Below, one piece after another: positions 1 to 9,218 of a DNA stretch of 64,000 nucleotides. Source of the stretch: Streptomyces sp. NBC_01429. Lineage in GTDB: Bacteria > Actinomycetota > Actinomycetes > Streptomycetales > Streptomycetaceae. The position numbers and the translations under genes are program-made. Position 1 is the stretch's first letter. Every line of letters starts with the position of its first letter. Below the pieces are notes generated by a model. The model was not told where the DNA came from. It searched no databases and worked only from the letters and a program-made list of their open reading frames with translations. The DNA lies in assembly GCF_036231945.1 (NCBI RefSeq), contig NZ_CP109599.1, positions 3,628,501-3,692,500 of the forward strand. The letters run 5' to 3'.

Positions 1-866
1 CGGGCTGGCGTCGAGTTCATCGACGGCGAAGGTGCCGCCCTCACTGAGGACGGAGAGCGTCCTCGGTGGCCGATCCAGGGTCGCTTCAGCTCATACGGGC
101 CGTTCCCGTGCAAACCGCTCAAGCCCCTCTCCCGCAGCTCTTCCTCGTTCAGCAGGGTCCGCTCCGTGCCGCAGTCCTCGATTCCGAGATCCGCCGCGCG
201 CAGCAGGGACATGAGTTCCGGAGCGGGGGCGTCCAGCACGCGCATCAGAGCCGGCCCGAACAGCCCCGCTCGGCCAGGAAATGACAGCTTGCGAAACCGC
301 AGCCCCTGCGCGAACCAGTCATAGACCGGCCGGAAGTCCGGCTGTCCGGACCGTGCCGCCATCGACATGAACAGCACATTGGGCTCGGTGATGCTCTCGA
401 CCAGCTTCAGTTCGCGTCGGGACTGCGAGTCCCCCGGCTCCACATCCGCTGCGGACCGCTCGAAGATCTTCCGCTTCTTGCCCTGCGGATAGCTGTGCAG
501 CCACTCGTCGATCACCTGCTCGTCATCGACGCTGAAGCCGTACGTGTAGCGGACTCCCTCCAGCAGGAGATCGACCACGAACCACGAGGGCTCACTCAGC
601 GCGGCCTCGTCCAGCCGAAAGGGGTGCCTCAGGACTCCGCCATCCGGTTCCGCGTCGCGGTGCGAGTGCACGACCATCCGAGCCATGTATTCCAGCGCAT
701 CGAGCAGATTGGACTTTCCCGCCGCGTTCGCACCGAAGATCCCCACGACGGGGACGGCCTCCCAGTGCGTCCCGGCCGGCCGATCGGCCTCGTACACCGG
801 CTGGAGCTGGAGAGCCTGCTCTTCCCGGAGCGAGCGGTGGTTCGCCGCTCCGAAGTTGAGCAGCAC
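1..866 (-). pseudogene. AAA15-family ATPase, partial and apparently frameshifted
   Basis: The gene reads leftward from a GTG at 866 and runs off the window edge. Its N-terminus (LLNFGAANHRSLREE) and Walker A motif FGANAAGKSNLL are typical of the ABC-type ATPases annotated AAA15/RecF-like, and it resembles the complete ATPase at 14002-15288. From 866 to about 80 one frame is coding. Around 60-80 it becomes unrelated, while the neighbouring frame resumes with GGTFAVDELDAS, the expected Walker B region, so a one-base shift separates the two parts. The family pairs with TOPRIM/RloB-type nucleases in phage defence; any partner would lie to the left of the window. The shift could be decay or a sequencing indel. 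Confidence 0.72.
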
Positions 867-906
867 CTGATCCCTCCCTTCACGGATGTTCCACGCCTTT
901 GTGCAT

Positions 907-918
907 GTGAATCGCGCA
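907..918. promoter_or_regulatory. Element shared by the two AAA15 ATPase promoters
   Basis: GTGAATCGCGCA lies 41 bp before the ATPase start at 866. The same 12 bases lie 36 bp before the related ATPase start at 15288. The match at similar spacing suggests a common operator or promoter element; this is inference. Confidence 0.45.
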
Positions 919-965
919 CATCGACTGCTGACAACCGGATACGAGGGTTATCACGCCAAAGAAAA

Positions 966-995
966 GCGCCGGTCCGCTCATCAGCGGACCGGCGC
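966..995 (-). terminator. Terminator of the aldolase gene
   Basis: A perfect 13-bp stem with a CATC loop is followed on the minus strand by a T-rich run (TTTTCTTT). It lies about 40 bp past the aldolase stop, as expected for a rho-independent terminator. Confidence 0.85.
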
Positions 996-1032
996 ACACG
1001 CCGAGCGGGCCCCCGAAAGGCCCGACGACGGA

Positions 1033-2064
1033 TTACTTGATCTTGGTGCCGGTGGAGCGCAGGGCGGCGCACGCCTCGGTGACGCGCTTGGCCATGCCCG
1101 CCTCGGCCAGCTTGCCCCAGGTGCGCGGGTCGTACGTCTTCTTCGAGCCGACCTCGCCGTCGACCTTCAGGACGCCGTCGTAGTTGCGGAACACGTGGTC
1201 CACGACGGGCCGGGTGAAGGCGTACTGGGTGTCGGTGTCGAGGTTCATCTTCACGACGCCGTTCTCCAGCGCGGTGGCGATCTCCTCGGCCGTCGAGCCC
1301 GAGCCGCCGTGGAAGACGAAGTCGAAGGGCTGGCTGCCGGCGGGCTTGCCGTACTTCGAGCCGACGCCCTCCTGGAGGTCCTTGAGCAGCTCGGGGCGGA
1401 GCACGACGTTGCCCGGCTTGTAGACGCCGTGCACGTTGCCGAAGGAGGCGGCCAGCAGGTAGCGGCCCTTCTCGCCCAGGCCGAGCGCCTCGGCGGTACG
1501 CAGCGCGTCGTCGACGGTGGTGTACAGCTCGTCGTTGATCTCGTGCGTGACGCCGTCCTCCTCGCCGCCGGTCGGGGTGATCTCGACCTCAAGGATGATC
1601 TTCGCGGCGGCGGCCTTGGCGAGCAGCTCCTCACCGATGGCGAGGTTGTCGGCCAGGGTCTCGGCGGAACCGTCCCACATGTGCGACTGGAAGAGCGGGT
1701 TGCGGCCGGCCTTCACGCGCTCGGCGGAGACGTCGAGCAGCGGACGGACGTAGCCGTCGAGCTTGTCCTTGGGACAGTGGTCGGTGTGCAGCGCGACGGT
1801 GATGTCGTACTTGGCCGCGACGATGTGCGCGAACTCGGCCAGGGCGACCGCGCCGGTGACCATGTCCTTGCTGTACTGACCGCCCAGGAACTCCGCACCA
1901 CCGGTGGACATCTGGATGATGCCGTCGCTCTCGGCCTCCGCGAAGCCGCGCAGCGCGGCGTGCAGGGTCTGGGACGAGGTGACATTGATGGCCGGGTAGG
2001 CGAACTTGCCCGCCTTGGCCCGGTCAAGCATCTCGTTGTAGACATCTGGGGTTGCGATGGGCAT
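1033..2064 (-). CDS. fbaA: Class II fructose-bisphosphate aldolase
   Basis: This 343-residue cytosolic zinc enzyme cleaves fructose-1,6-bisphosphate to dihydroxyacetone phosphate and glyceraldehyde-3-phosphate in glycolysis and runs in reverse in gluconeogenesis. The full class II signature is visible: HTDHCPKDK near residue 95 with zinc and catalytic residues, then FVFHGGSGS and NLDTDTQYAFTRP in the C-terminal half. Length and start (MPIATPDVYNEML) are standard for actinobacterial FbaA. It is transcribed alone, ends at a strong terminator, and is separated from pyrE by a region holding a parS-like site. Nothing unusual is seen in the protein. Confidence 0.97.
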   Translation of the reverse strand: MPIATPDVYNEMLDRAKAGKFAYPAINVTSSQTLHAALRGFAEAESDGIIQMSTGGAEFLGGQYSKDMVTGAVALAEFAHIVAAKYDITVALHTDHCPKDKLDGYVRPLLDVSAERVKAGRNPLFQSHMWDGSAETLADNLAIGEELLAKAAAAKIILEVEITPTGGEEDGVTHEINDELYTTVDDALRTAEALGLGEKGRYLLAASFGNVHGVYKPGNVVLRPELLKDLQEGVGSKYGKPAGSQPFDFVFHGGSGSTAEEIATALENGVVKMNLDTDTQYAFTRPVVDHVFRNYDGVLKVDGEVGSKKTYDPRTWGKLAEAGMAKRVTEACAALRSTGTKIK

Positions 2065-2125
2065 CGAGCCGCTCCTTGTGATGTGCGGGTGTGAGGTGCT
2101 TGTCCCTGACCTAGGGGGCGTCCCC

Positions 2126-2151
2126 TGGGGGCGACGTCATCGTCGCCCCCA
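2126..2151. terminator. Hairpin between aldolase and pyrE
   Basis: An 11-bp perfect GC-rich stem with a TCAT loop is followed on the plus strand by TCTTTCC. It lies downstream of pyrE and upstream of the aldolase start, so it may end pyrE transcription or act in the aldolase leader. Confidence 0.5.
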
Positions 2152-2192
2152 TCTTTCCAGACTCCTCCGCGGGCCCCACGGTGGTCCTGGCT

Positions 2193-2206
2193 GTTTCACG
2201 TGAAAC
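2193..2206. promoter_or_regulatory. parS: parS-like ParB binding site
   Basis: The 14-bp perfect palindrome GTTTCACGTGAAAC is the conserved core of the bacterial chromosome-partition site parS. With flanks it reads TGTTTCACGTGAAACG, one base from the 16-bp consensus. In Streptomyces many such sites cluster around oriC and load ParB. It lies in the intergenic region between pyrE and the aldolase gene. Confidence 0.85.
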
Positions 2207-2255
2207 GGCCCTCGTCATGGAAGTAGCCGCAGCTCAGAGGCCGCGACGGGGGCGT

Positions 2256-2795
2256 TCAGCCGAGGCCCAGCTCGTCGAGCGCGTAGACGTTGAGGTACGG
2301 CAGCCCCGCCTCGGCGATGGCCGGGGCGGCGCCCCGCTCGACGATGACCGCGACGGCGACGACCTCGCCGCCCGCCTCCCGTACCGCCTCGACGGCGGTC
2401 AGCGGCGAGCCGCCCGTGGTCGAGGTGTCCTCGACCACCAGGCAGCGGCGGCCCTTGACGTCCGTGCCCTCGATCCGGCGCTGGAGGCCGTGCGCCTTCT
2501 GCGCCTTGCGGACGACGAACGCGTCGAGCCGCTTCCCGCGCGCGGCGGAGGCGTGCAGCATCGAGGTCGCGACCGGGTCGGCGCCGAGGGTGAGACCGCC
2601 GACGCAGTCGAAGTCCAGGTCGGCGGTGGCGTCGAGCATGACCTGACCGACCAGCGGCGCGGCGTGGCCGTCCAGGGTGATCCGGCGCAGGTCGATGTAC
2701 CAGTCGGCCTCAAGCCCCGAGGAGAGGGTCACCTTGCCGTGCACCACGGCCTTGTCCTTGATCAGCTGGAGCAGCTCAGCCCGTACGTCAGTCAT
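2256..2795 (-). CDS. pyrE: Orotate phosphoribosyltransferase
   Basis: This 179-residue enzyme transfers orotate to PRPP, giving OMP in de novo pyrimidine synthesis. The PRPP-binding motif CLVVEDTSTTGGS is present in the C-terminal half and the N-terminus VVHGKVTLSSGLEADWYIDL is the usual orotate-binding part. I chose ATG 2795 (MTDVRAELL) because it matches the usual family start; an ATG two codons upstream (2801) is also possible. The longer open frame extending to 2996 has no similarity and is not coding. The epimerase-like gene follows upstream on the same strand after a short gap. Confidence 0.95.
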   Translation of the reverse strand: MTDVRAELLQLIKDKAVVHGKVTLSSGLEADWYIDLRRITLDGHAAPLVGQVMLDATADLDFDCVGGLTLGADPVATSMLHASAARGKRLDAFVVRKAQKAHGLQRRIEGTDVKGRRCLVVEDTSTTGGSPLTAVEAVREAGGEVVAVAVIVERGAAPAIAEAGLPYLNVYALDELGLG

Positions 2796-2841
2796 GGCCA
2801 TGAGCTTACGACCCGGTGCGTCCGGCCCGGACCGGCTCTCC

Positions 2842-3636
2842 TCAGAGCCGCCGCCAGCTCCAGGTCGCGGCCATCTCCAGCGGCTCCAGCGGGGTGACCA
2901 GCCGGGGCGCGGTGTTGAGCCCGTTCGGCGGCCCCGACTGCGGTTCCACACAGACCGCCTCGTCCTGCTCGTCGTAGACCACCACCCACTCGGCACGGCT
3001 CGCGACCCTCAGCTCCAGCTGCCCCGGCCAGGTGACGGTCACATCCACCCCGTCGGGCATCCCGAAACAGTCGTCCCACGGTCCGGGGAGCGGCGGAATA
3101 CGCCGGCCGGTCGGCAGATGATCGGCGCCGCGCGCCTCCTGCCACTCGGCGGTGAAGTCGATCTCCGCGTCGCTCCCGCCGAGGTTGCGCAGGAACCACG
3201 GATGCCAGCCGGCCTGCGCGGGGAAGGACGTCTCGTACGTCTCCACGCCCAGCCCGAGCGTCAGGGAGTCCTCGGTCAGCTCGAAGGTCTGGGTGACCAG
3301 ACCGCTGTACGGCCAGGGCTCGACCAGCTCGTAGGAGAACGACGCCGTGCTGTCGCCCGCGCTCACCGTGTGCCAGGCCGTGTCGCGGCCCGTGCCGTGG
3401 ATGGCGTGCGGCGGGGAGTTGAGCGGCATCTGGTGCGACACCGCGCCGTTCCTGAACTGCCCGTCCTCGATCCGTCCGCACCAGGGCACCATCGGGAAGC
3501 AGCCGTACCGCTCCCCCTGACGCAGCAGTTCGGTCCCGCCGATGCGCAGACTGCCGATCCGGCAGCCGTTCCCGGGGGTGATGGTCAACTCGGCGTCGCC
3601 CGCCGCCAGTCGGATGCTCTCTTCGCTGTCACTCAC
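2842..3636 (-). CDS. Aldose 1-epimerase family protein
   Basis: A 264-residue protein of the galactose-mutarotase superfamily, which interconverts sugar anomers. Visible family features are the substrate-site run MVPWCGRIEDGQF, the histidine segment HAIHGTGRDTAWH and HPWFLRNL near residue 140, where the catalytic and binding histidines lie. The length is slightly short for GalM (about 300-350), closer to the shorter actinobacterial branch, so the exact sugar is unknown. It is the same strand and close to pyrE and to the SRPBCC gene, with which it may share a transcript. Confidence 0.85.
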   Translation of the reverse strand: MSDSEESIRLAAGDAELTITPGNGCRIGSLRIGGTELLRQGERYGCFPMVPWCGRIEDGQFRNGAVSHQMPLNSPPHAIHGTGRDTAWHTVSAGDSTASFSYELVEPWPYSGLVTQTFELTEDSLTLGLGVETYETSFPAQAGWHPWFLRNLGGSDAEIDFTAEWQEARGADHLPTGRRIPPLPGPWDDCFGMPDGVDVTVTWPGQLELRVASRAEWVVVYDEQDEAVCVEPQSGPPNGLNTAPRLVTPLEPLEMAATWSWRRL

Positions 3637-3645
3637 ACCCCGACA

Positions 3646-4566
3646 CTACTTGCGCCGTCGCAGGACCCGTCCGACCACCACGGCAGAGGCGAGCGCGAGT
3701 GCGGCGGCGGGCGCGATCCAGCGCAGCGTGGCGCCGCCGCCGACGGCGTCGGGCGCGGGCACCGGCGCGTAGCGACCGCGCGGCGGCGCGTGGTCGACCT
3801 CCTCGGCGCTGCGCCCGATCATGGTGCGCCGGGCGTGTGCGGCCTCGGCGGGCGGCTCGTCGAGGGGGCCGCCGAGGAGGTGGAAGTCCCCGGTGCTGTA
3901 GACGGTTCCGCTCTCCGGGGCTTCGGGGATGTCCGGGACATCCGGGACATCGGGGATCTCGATGTCCTCAAGTCCTTCGAACCCGTCGGAAGCCTCGGAG
4001 GCTTCGGAGGCTTCGGAGGCTTCGGAGGTCGAGGAGACAACGCCGCCCGCCGCGCGTTCGTCCGGTACGGATTCCACGGATTCCGCGGATTCCTCGGCCA
4101 GCGCCGCGGCGAACCGTTCCAGCAGCCGGCGCGCCGCGGCCGTCAGCGCCTCGGGGGGAAGCTCCGCCAGCCGGCCTTCGGCGCGCGTCCCGCCGGTGAA
4201 GGCGACCGTCGTCCCCGCACCGCCGCCGACGCCCGCGCCGCCGTGCGCGCCGCCGTCACCGGTCGCACCAGGCGCGGGTGTTTCCGTCAGCCGGACCGTG
4301 AGCGTCAACTTGGCGGAGCCCGTACCCCGGACTTCCGCGCCCTCGCCCTCCGCCGCGAAGACCCCGTCCCGCTCGGCGAGTGTCAGCGCGCCCCGGTAGG
4401 TGATCGTATGGCCGCCGATCCGCACCTTCATGCGCCCGGCGAGCGGCCCCGCCGTCTCCTCCGCGTCCTGTTGGAGCCCCGGCACACAGCGGGCGACCCG
4501 GGCGGGGTCCCGCAACGTCTGCCGTAGAGCCTCTGCCGAAACCGGAACGAACACCTCATGCTCCAT
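3646..4566 (-). CDS. SRPBCC-domain (CoxG-like) membrane-anchored protein
   Basis: A 306-residue protein starting at ATG 4566 (MEHEVFVPVSAEAL). The first 150 residues form an SRPBCC/CoxG-like lipid-binding fold (LRDPARVARCVPGL, then VRIGGHTITYRGAL). It is followed by a low-complexity linker with four SEA repeats and an acidic stretch of DVPD-type repeats near residues 190-240, and one C-terminal membrane helix ending in RRRK. CoxG relatives act with molybdenum CO dehydrogenases, but no cox genes lie nearby, so the ligand is unknown. Upstream codons in frame are repetitive and unlikely to be translated. Confidence 0.75.
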   Translation of the reverse strand: MEHEVFVPVSAEALRQTLRDPARVARCVPGLQQDAEETAGPLAGRMKVRIGGHTITYRGALTLAERDGVFAAEGEGAEVRGTGSAKLTLTVRLTETPAPGATGDGGAHGGAGVGGGAGTTVAFTGGTRAEGRLAELPPEALTAAARRLLERFAAALAEESAESVESVPDERAAGGVVSSTSEASEASEASEASDGFEGLEDIEIPDVPDVPDIPEAPESGTVYSTGDFHLLGGPLDEPPAEAAHARRTMIGRSAEEVDHAPPRGRYAPVPAPDAVGGGATLRWIAPAAALALASAVVVGRVLRRRK

Positions 4567-4649
4567 GGAACCCGAGCGTAGTGCCGTCGGGCGGAAGCAG
4601 GGGGCTTCTTGACACAGCTGCCTCGCCCCGTCCGGCCACCGGCCCTCAC

Positions 4650-4694
4650 TCCACCGGTCCTCCCTCCACCGGTCCTCCCTCCACCGGTCCTCCC
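4650..4694. repeat. Three tandem 15-bp repeats
   Basis: TCCACCGGTCCTCCC is repeated three times head to tail between the SRPBCC gene start and the stop of the aminopropyltransferase-like gene. It has no visible function. Confidence 0.85.
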
Positions 4695-4732
4695 TTCGCC
4701 GATCCCCCTCGCACCGATCCCCTCGGCGGCCC

Positions 4733-6382
4733 TCACTCCACATATCGCGGATGCAGCAGCGTCGACGGCGGCAGCCCCGGCAGCCGTGTCTCCTCCGTGT
4801 CGCGCGCGCCCGCGCTCAGTATCGGCTCCGCCAGCGACCGCAGCGGCGGTACGTCCGCCGGGAGGGAGAGCGGCGGAGGGGCGCCCATCCCGGCCAGCTC
4901 GAAGCCCCAGTCGCTCGCGGCCGGGCCACCGCTCTTCGACCGGTCCGGCCCGGCGGTGAAGCCCGACGGCCGGCCCGCCGCCCGGTACGGGCTGGTGCCG
5001 AACCCGGCCGCGCGCAGCGTCGCGTCGACCGTCCAGTACGTACGCGGCTGGGCCGTGGGCGATCCCGCGTGCACGGCGAGCCGCCCGCCGGCCGCGAGCA
5101 CGCGCGCGGTCAGCCCGTAGAACTCCTCGGAGTACAGCTTGGTGCTGGGCGTGATCCCGGGGTTGGGCAGATCGGAGATCACCACGTCGTAGAGCCCGCC
5201 CTCGGCTCCGGCCACGCCTCCGCCCGCGCCCCCCGGCCCGGCCCCCGCGCCCTGCCCCCGCAGCCAGCTGAACGCGTCCGCGTGGACCACCCGCAGCCGG
5301 GGATCGTCGTAGGCGTGCCCGTTCAGCGCCGACAGCGCGGGGTCCGTACCGGCCAGCCGGACCACGCCCGGGTCCAGCTCGACCAGGGTGACCGCGCGCA
5401 CGTCCCCGTACCGCAGGACCTCGCGCGCGGCCAGTCCGTCGCCGCCGCCCAGAATCAGCACGCGCGCGTGCGGCCCGCGCATCGCCGGGTGCACCAGCGC
5501 CTCGTGGTAGCGGAACTCGTCGCGCCCGCTGACCCGCAGCCGCCCGTCCAGATACAGCTCCAGCGGCCCGTCGCGCCCGCCGGTCAGCACGACTTCCTGT
5601 ACGTCGGTATGGACGGCGACCCGCACCCCGTCCCCGTACACCGCCCGCCGCGCCGCCCGCTCGAAGTCGTCCACCAGCACGGCGGCCGTGGCCAGCACAC
5701 TGAGCACCAGGACATTGACGGTCAGCAGCACCCACCGCGAACGCGGCGTCAGATCGCGCCCGAACAGCGTCAGGACGAGGGCGCCACCCGCCACCGCGTT
5801 GACCGCTCCCGTCAACAGCGCTCCCGTCAACTGCCCCAGCCAGGGCAGCAGCAGGAACGGGAAGGCCAGCCCGCCGATCAGCGCGCCCACATAGTCGGCG
5901 GCGAAGAGATCCGCGACGGTCCCGTCGGCCTCCTGCCGGGAGAACCGCTGGATGAGGGTCATCAGCAGCGGGATCTCCGCGCCGATGAGCATGCCGATCG
6001 CCAGGGAGAACCCCACCAGCGCGTACCGCGCCTCGCCGATCCACGCGAAGGCCGCGTACAGCACCAGCGCCGAACAGCCGCCCAGCAGGGCGAGCCCCGC
6101 CTCCAGCAGCCCGAAGCCGAACGCCGCCCGCAACCGCAGCCGCTTCGCGGCCAGCGAGCCGAGTCCCATGGCGAAGACCATCACGGAGAGGACGACCGAC
6201 GCCTGGGTGACGGAGTCCCCGATCAGATACGAGGCGAGCGCGACCAGCTCCAGCTCGTACACCAGTCCGCACGCCGAGCAGATGAAGACCACGGTGAGGA
6301 TCAGATAGCGCGCGGCGTCGGCGCGATCGGGCAGCCGCGCCCCACCCGGGGGCGAAGACGACACGGACTGCTGCTCGATCAC
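4733..6382 (-). CDS. Membrane-anchored spermidine synthase-like aminopropyltransferase
   Basis: A 549-residue protein made of two parts. Residues about 25-240 hold seven or eight hydrophobic helices. Residues about 260-520 form a spermidine-synthase Rossmann fold with [18 protein letters not shown], then [13 protein letters not shown] and [11 protein letters not shown]. SpeE uses decarboxylated SAM to add aminopropyl groups to putrescine. The membrane fusion is widespread in actinobacteria, and its true substrate has not been fixed here. Cys/Ala spacing in the first helix ([16 protein letters not shown]) is conserved in this fusion family. It is probably a single gene; promoter would lie in 6383-6436. 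Confidence 0.88.
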   Translation of the reverse strand: MIEQQSVSSSPPGGARLPDRADAARYLILTVVFICSACGLVYELELVALASYLIGDSVTQASVVLSVMVFAMGLGSLAAKRLRLRAAFGFGLLEAGLALLGGCSALVLYAAFAWIGEARYALVGFSLAIGMLIGAEIPLLMTLIQRFSRQEADGTVADLFAADYVGALIGGLAFPFLLLPWLGQLTGALLTGAVNAVAGGALVLTLFGRDLTPRSRWVLLTVNVLVLSVLATAAVLVDDFERAARRAVYGDGVRVAVHTDVQEVVLTGGRDGPLELYLDGRLRVSGRDEFRYHEALVHPAMRGPHARVLILGGGDGLAAREVLRYGDVRAVTLVELDPGVVRLAGTDPALSALNGHAYDDPRLRVVHADAFSWLRGQGAGAGPGGAGGGVAGAEGGLYDVVISDLPNPGITPSTKLYSEEFYGLTARVLAAGGRLAVHAGSPTAQPRTYWTVDATLRAAGFGTSPYRAAGRPSGFTAGPDRSKSGGPAASDWGFELAGMGAPPPLSLPADVPPLRSLAEPILSAGARDTEETRLPGLPPSTLLHPRYVE

Positions 6383-6436
6383 ACCTGTAACGCTACGTCA
6401 CGGATTGATTTCCATTTGTCACCCGGAAGGGTGTAA

Positions 6437-6955
6437 TCAGGCCACGGCAGGCATACGTACCCCGACCCGGGTCCGCGTCGCGACGAGGCGGCCCTCCTGC
6501 GGGTAGGCATGCCAGGTACGCCAACGGACCTGGCCCTCGTCGCGCTGCGCCAGCATCGCGGTGAACGCGTTGGGCGAGCCGGGAAAGGTACCGGCTAATC
6601 CGTTCGGGTGGTCCGCGACCAGCGCGAGCAGCTCCTGCGCCCTCCCGGCGAACGAGCTGTGCGAGAGCGTCTCGACACGCGCGGCGAATTCGTACTCCCA
6701 CTCACCGAGCCGCTTGGAGACCCCGAGCGGCAGCGGTGTGCTGCTGCCCGGGATACAGGCGACGGTCTCGGAGCAGGTGCCTCCCTCCTCCTCCAGAATC
6801 ACCTGATGGGAGGCGCCGAGCAGCCGCAGCTGAAGCCCGGCGCCGGCGAGATCGAGATCGAGTACGGCCAGAGCCGGGACGGGGCCTCGGCCCAACGTCC
6901 AGGCCAGATCGGCGGCACGGGTGTCGGAGTAGGCGGTATTGAGGGTGGTGAGCAT
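6437..6955 (-). CDS. DUF2617 family protein
   Basis: This 172-residue protein has the overall sequence of the actinobacterial DUF2617 family of unknown function: an N-terminal MLTTLNTAYSDTRAADLAWTL, a central EEEGGTCSETVACIPG, and a C-terminal RWRTWHAYPQEGRLVATRTR. It has no signal peptide or membrane segment. It is encoded alone just upstream of the spermidine-synthase-like gene on the same strand. This pairing is common in Streptomyces, but no shared task is established. Confidence 0.85.
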   Translation of the reverse strand: MLTTLNTAYSDTRAADLAWTLGRGPVPALAVLDLDLAGAGLQLRLLGASHQVILEEEGGTCSETVACIPGSSTPLPLGVSKRLGEWEYEFAARVETLSHSSFAGRAQELLALVADHPNGLAGTFPGSPNAFTAMLAQRDEGQVRWRTWHAYPQEGRLVATRTRVGVRMPAVA

Positions 6956-7326
6956 GGATCGGCTCCGCAGAACACGCTTGACGGGTGGGCCGGGGACGTC
7001 CCGGACAATGAGCGAATGGGCACATGAGCGAGGGAACTTGAAGGGTGAGATCGCCGGCTCGGCGCCATAGGAGGTCCTAGGGGGTCCGAGGGCTGGAAGC
7101 TCTCAACAACGAGGGAATCACGAGGTACGCGACGCTCGCAGTGTTTTTACCCAACTTGACGGGGTTTCCATCCCCTCGGGGGCCCAAGAGTTCAACTGTT
7201 CACAAGAATCCGGCGTACGCGGGGCGCATTTGTCGGGCGCACGTCACGGGCGAAGCCGTTGTCGCAGCCACTTCCGCAGCCGCAGCCGGAGCCATTTCCA
7301 CAGCCACCGCCGGGGCCATCAACGCA
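6956..7326. other. Gene-free stretch upstream of the DUF2617 gene
   Basis: No coding frame with actinobacterial codon use is seen. It must hold the promoter of the DUF2617 gene. TTGACG occurs near 7158, but I cannot assign a start site. Confidence 0.5.
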
Positions 7327-7363
7327 GCGGTGCCCGGCGGAAATGACTCCCGCCGGGCACCGC
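7327..7363 (-). terminator. Terminator hairpin of the Gly/Cys-rich protein gene
   Basis: A perfect 14-bp stem (GCGGTGCCCGGCGG) with a 9-nt loop lies 30 bp past the stop codon at 7393. Confidence 0.75.
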
Positions 7364-7392
7364 CTTCCTCAGCACGGATCAGCTGCCCCGTG

Positions 7393-7839
7393 TCAGCTGC
7401 CTCCGCCGCATCCCCCGCCGCCACCGCAGGACGAACCGCCGCCTCCACAGGAGGAGGATCCGCCCCCTCCACAGGAGGAGTGGCCGCCGCCCCCGCAGGA
7501 GTGATGGCCACCACCGGAATGACCGCCCCCCGAGGACGAACCGCCGCTCCCGCAGGACGAACCGCCCCCGGCCACCGCGCCGCCCCCACCGGCCCACCAG
7601 CTGCGCTCGCTCGAACGGCCGCTCTTCGAGCCGCTCTTCGAGCCGCTCTTCGTCCCGCTCCTCAAACCGCGCTTCGAGCCGCTCGTGTTGAGCCTGTTGA
7701 GCGTGGCGTCCGCCGCACCGCCCTTCGCCGCGTCGCGACGGCGTCGCGCCCCGCGCCTGTCCCGGCTGCCCACACTCGCGACGACTCCCGCGAACGCGAC
7801 CCCGATCAGCACGGCCACCACAGCACTCGTGCCCACCAT
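7393..7839 (-). CDS. Membrane-anchored Gly/Ser/Cys-rich small protein
   Basis: The 148-residue product starts at ATG 7839 (MVGTSAVVAVLIG). It has one N-terminal membrane segment, a basic stretch (SRDRRGARRRR), a linker with KSGSKSGSKSG repeats, and a tail made almost only of glycine, serine, histidine and single cysteines (motifs such as SCGGGGHSSCGGGG). Such tails are seen in many actinobacterial hypothetical proteins; metal binding is possible but not shown. The gene is divergent from the aminotransferase gene. A much longer open frame overlapping it is the antisense of the aminotransferase. Confidence 0.7.
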   Translation of the reverse strand: MVGTSAVVAVLIGVAFAGVVASVGSRDRRGARRRRDAAKGGAADATLNRLNTSGSKRGLRSGTKSGSKSGSKSGRSSERSWWAGGGGAVAGGGSSCGSGGSSSGGGHSGGGHHSCGGGGHSSCGGGGSSSCGGGGSSCGGGGGCGGGS

Positions 7840-7998
7840 CGTCCTCACCCGTCCTTCCGTCCCCCGAAACGTCCCCCGAACGTCTCCGAAGCGCCCCCCG
7901 AGGGGGAAATCCCGCTTCTTCACGTGCGTGAGTGGAGTTGTCCCCCCGGCGCCCCCGGCCCAAAGCCGACTTGAGCAACCCCAGAGGTTCGGCACAGG

Positions 7999-9162
7999 AT
8001 GGCGGCCATGACCAAAGAATGGCTCGGTGGCACCACGATCTTCGCGGAGATGTCGGCCCTCGCCCTGCGCACCGGCGCGATCAACCTCGGCCAGGGCTTT
8101 CCCGACACCGACGGCCCGGAGTCCGTACGGGAGGCGGCGGTACGCGCCCTGCGCGACGGCCGCGGCAACCAGTACCCGCCGGGCCCCGGCGTCCCCGAAC
8201 TGCGCTCCGCCGTCGTGGACCACCAGCTGCGGCGGTACGGCCTGACGTACGACCCCGACACCGAGGTCCTCGTCACCGCGGGCGCCACCGAGGCGATCGC
8301 CGCCACGCTGCTCGCGCTGGTCGAACCCGGCGACGAGGTCATCGCCCTGGAGCCGTACTACGACTCGTACGCCGCCTGCATCGGCATGGCGGGCGGGGTA
8401 CGCGTACCGGTCACGCTCCGCCCCCGCGACGGCGCGTACCACCTGGACCTGGACGAACTGCGCGACGCCGTCACCGACCGCACCCGTCTCATCCTCCTCA
8501 ACACCCCCCACAACCCCACCGGTACGGTCCTCACCCGCGCCGAACTCGCCGCCGTCGCGGAAATCGCCGTCGAACGCGACCTGCTCGTCGTCACCGACGA
8601 GGTCTACGAACACCTGGTCTTCGAGGGCGAACACCTCCCCCTCGCGGCCTTCCCCGGCATGCGCGAGCGCACGCTGACGATCAGCAGCGGAGGCAAGACC
8701 TTCTCGTTCACCGGCTGGAAGGTCGGCTGGGTCACCGGCGTCCCCGCGCTGGTCACGGCGGTCCGCTCGGCGAAGCAGTTCCTGACGTACGTGGCCTCGG
8801 GCCCGTTCCAGTACGCCATCGCCGAGGCCCTGCGCCTCCCCGACAGCTACTTCGACACCCTGCGCGCCGACCTGCGCGCCAAGCGCGACATCCTCGCGGA
8901 CGGCCTCGGCGCGGCCGGCTTCGACGTCTACCGCCCGGCGGGCACGTACTTCATCACCACCGACATCCGCCCGCTGGGCGAGACGGACGGCTTCGCCTTC
9001 TGCCGCGCCCTGCCGGAGCGCTGCGGGGTGGTGGCCGTACCGAACGCGGTCTTCTACGACCACCAGAAGGAGGGCGCGCCGTTCGTACGGTTCGCCTTCT
9101 GCAAAAAGGAGGAGGTGCTGCGCGAGGCGGCGGCACGGCTCGGGAGCCTCGGCGCGGGGTGA
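7999..9162 (+). CDS. Class I/II PLP-dependent aminotransferase (DapC/KAT-like)
   Basis: A 387-residue fold-type I aminotransferase. Visible motifs: [11 protein letters not shown] near residue 30, VTAGATEAI near 90, LNTPHNPTG near 170 with the Asn that contacts [12 protein letters not shown] near 200, and the PLP lysine in [15 protein letters not shown] near 235. The closest groups are N-succinyldiaminopimelate aminotransferase (lysine pathway) and kynurenine/methionine aminotransferases, which cannot be told apart here. ATG 7999 gives [11 protein letters not shown] 8008 is an alternative. It precedes the thiol peroxidase gene by 56 bp on the same strand and may be cotranscribed. Confidence 0.9.
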   Translation: MAAMTKEWLGGTTIFAEMSALALRTGAINLGQGFPDTDGPESVREAAVRALRDGRGNQYPPGPGVPELRSAVVDHQLRRYGLTYDPDTEVLVTAGATEAIAATLLALVEPGDEVIALEPYYDSYAACIGMAGGVRVPVTLRPRDGAYHLDLDELRDAVTDRTRLILLNTPHNPTGTVLTRAELAAVAEIAVERDLLVVTDEVYEHLVFEGEHLPLAAFPGMRERTLTISSGGKTFSFTGWKVGWVTGVPALVTAVRSAKQFLTYVASGPFQYAIAEALRLPDSYFDTLRADLRAKRDILADGLGAAGFDVYRPAGTYFITTDIRPLGETDGFAFCRALPERCGVVAVPNAVFYDHQKEGAPFVRFAFCKKEEVLREAAARLGSLGAG

Positions 9163-9218
9163 AATCCGGAGGCGGTAGCGTCGGGAGAGAGTCTGTTTCC
9201 CGTAATCCGGAGGATCGC

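Noticed and set aside
7393..9063. A 556-residue minus-strand protein
   Set aside because: It is mostly the antisense of the aminotransferase; only its last 148 codons (from 7839) have their own start and features.
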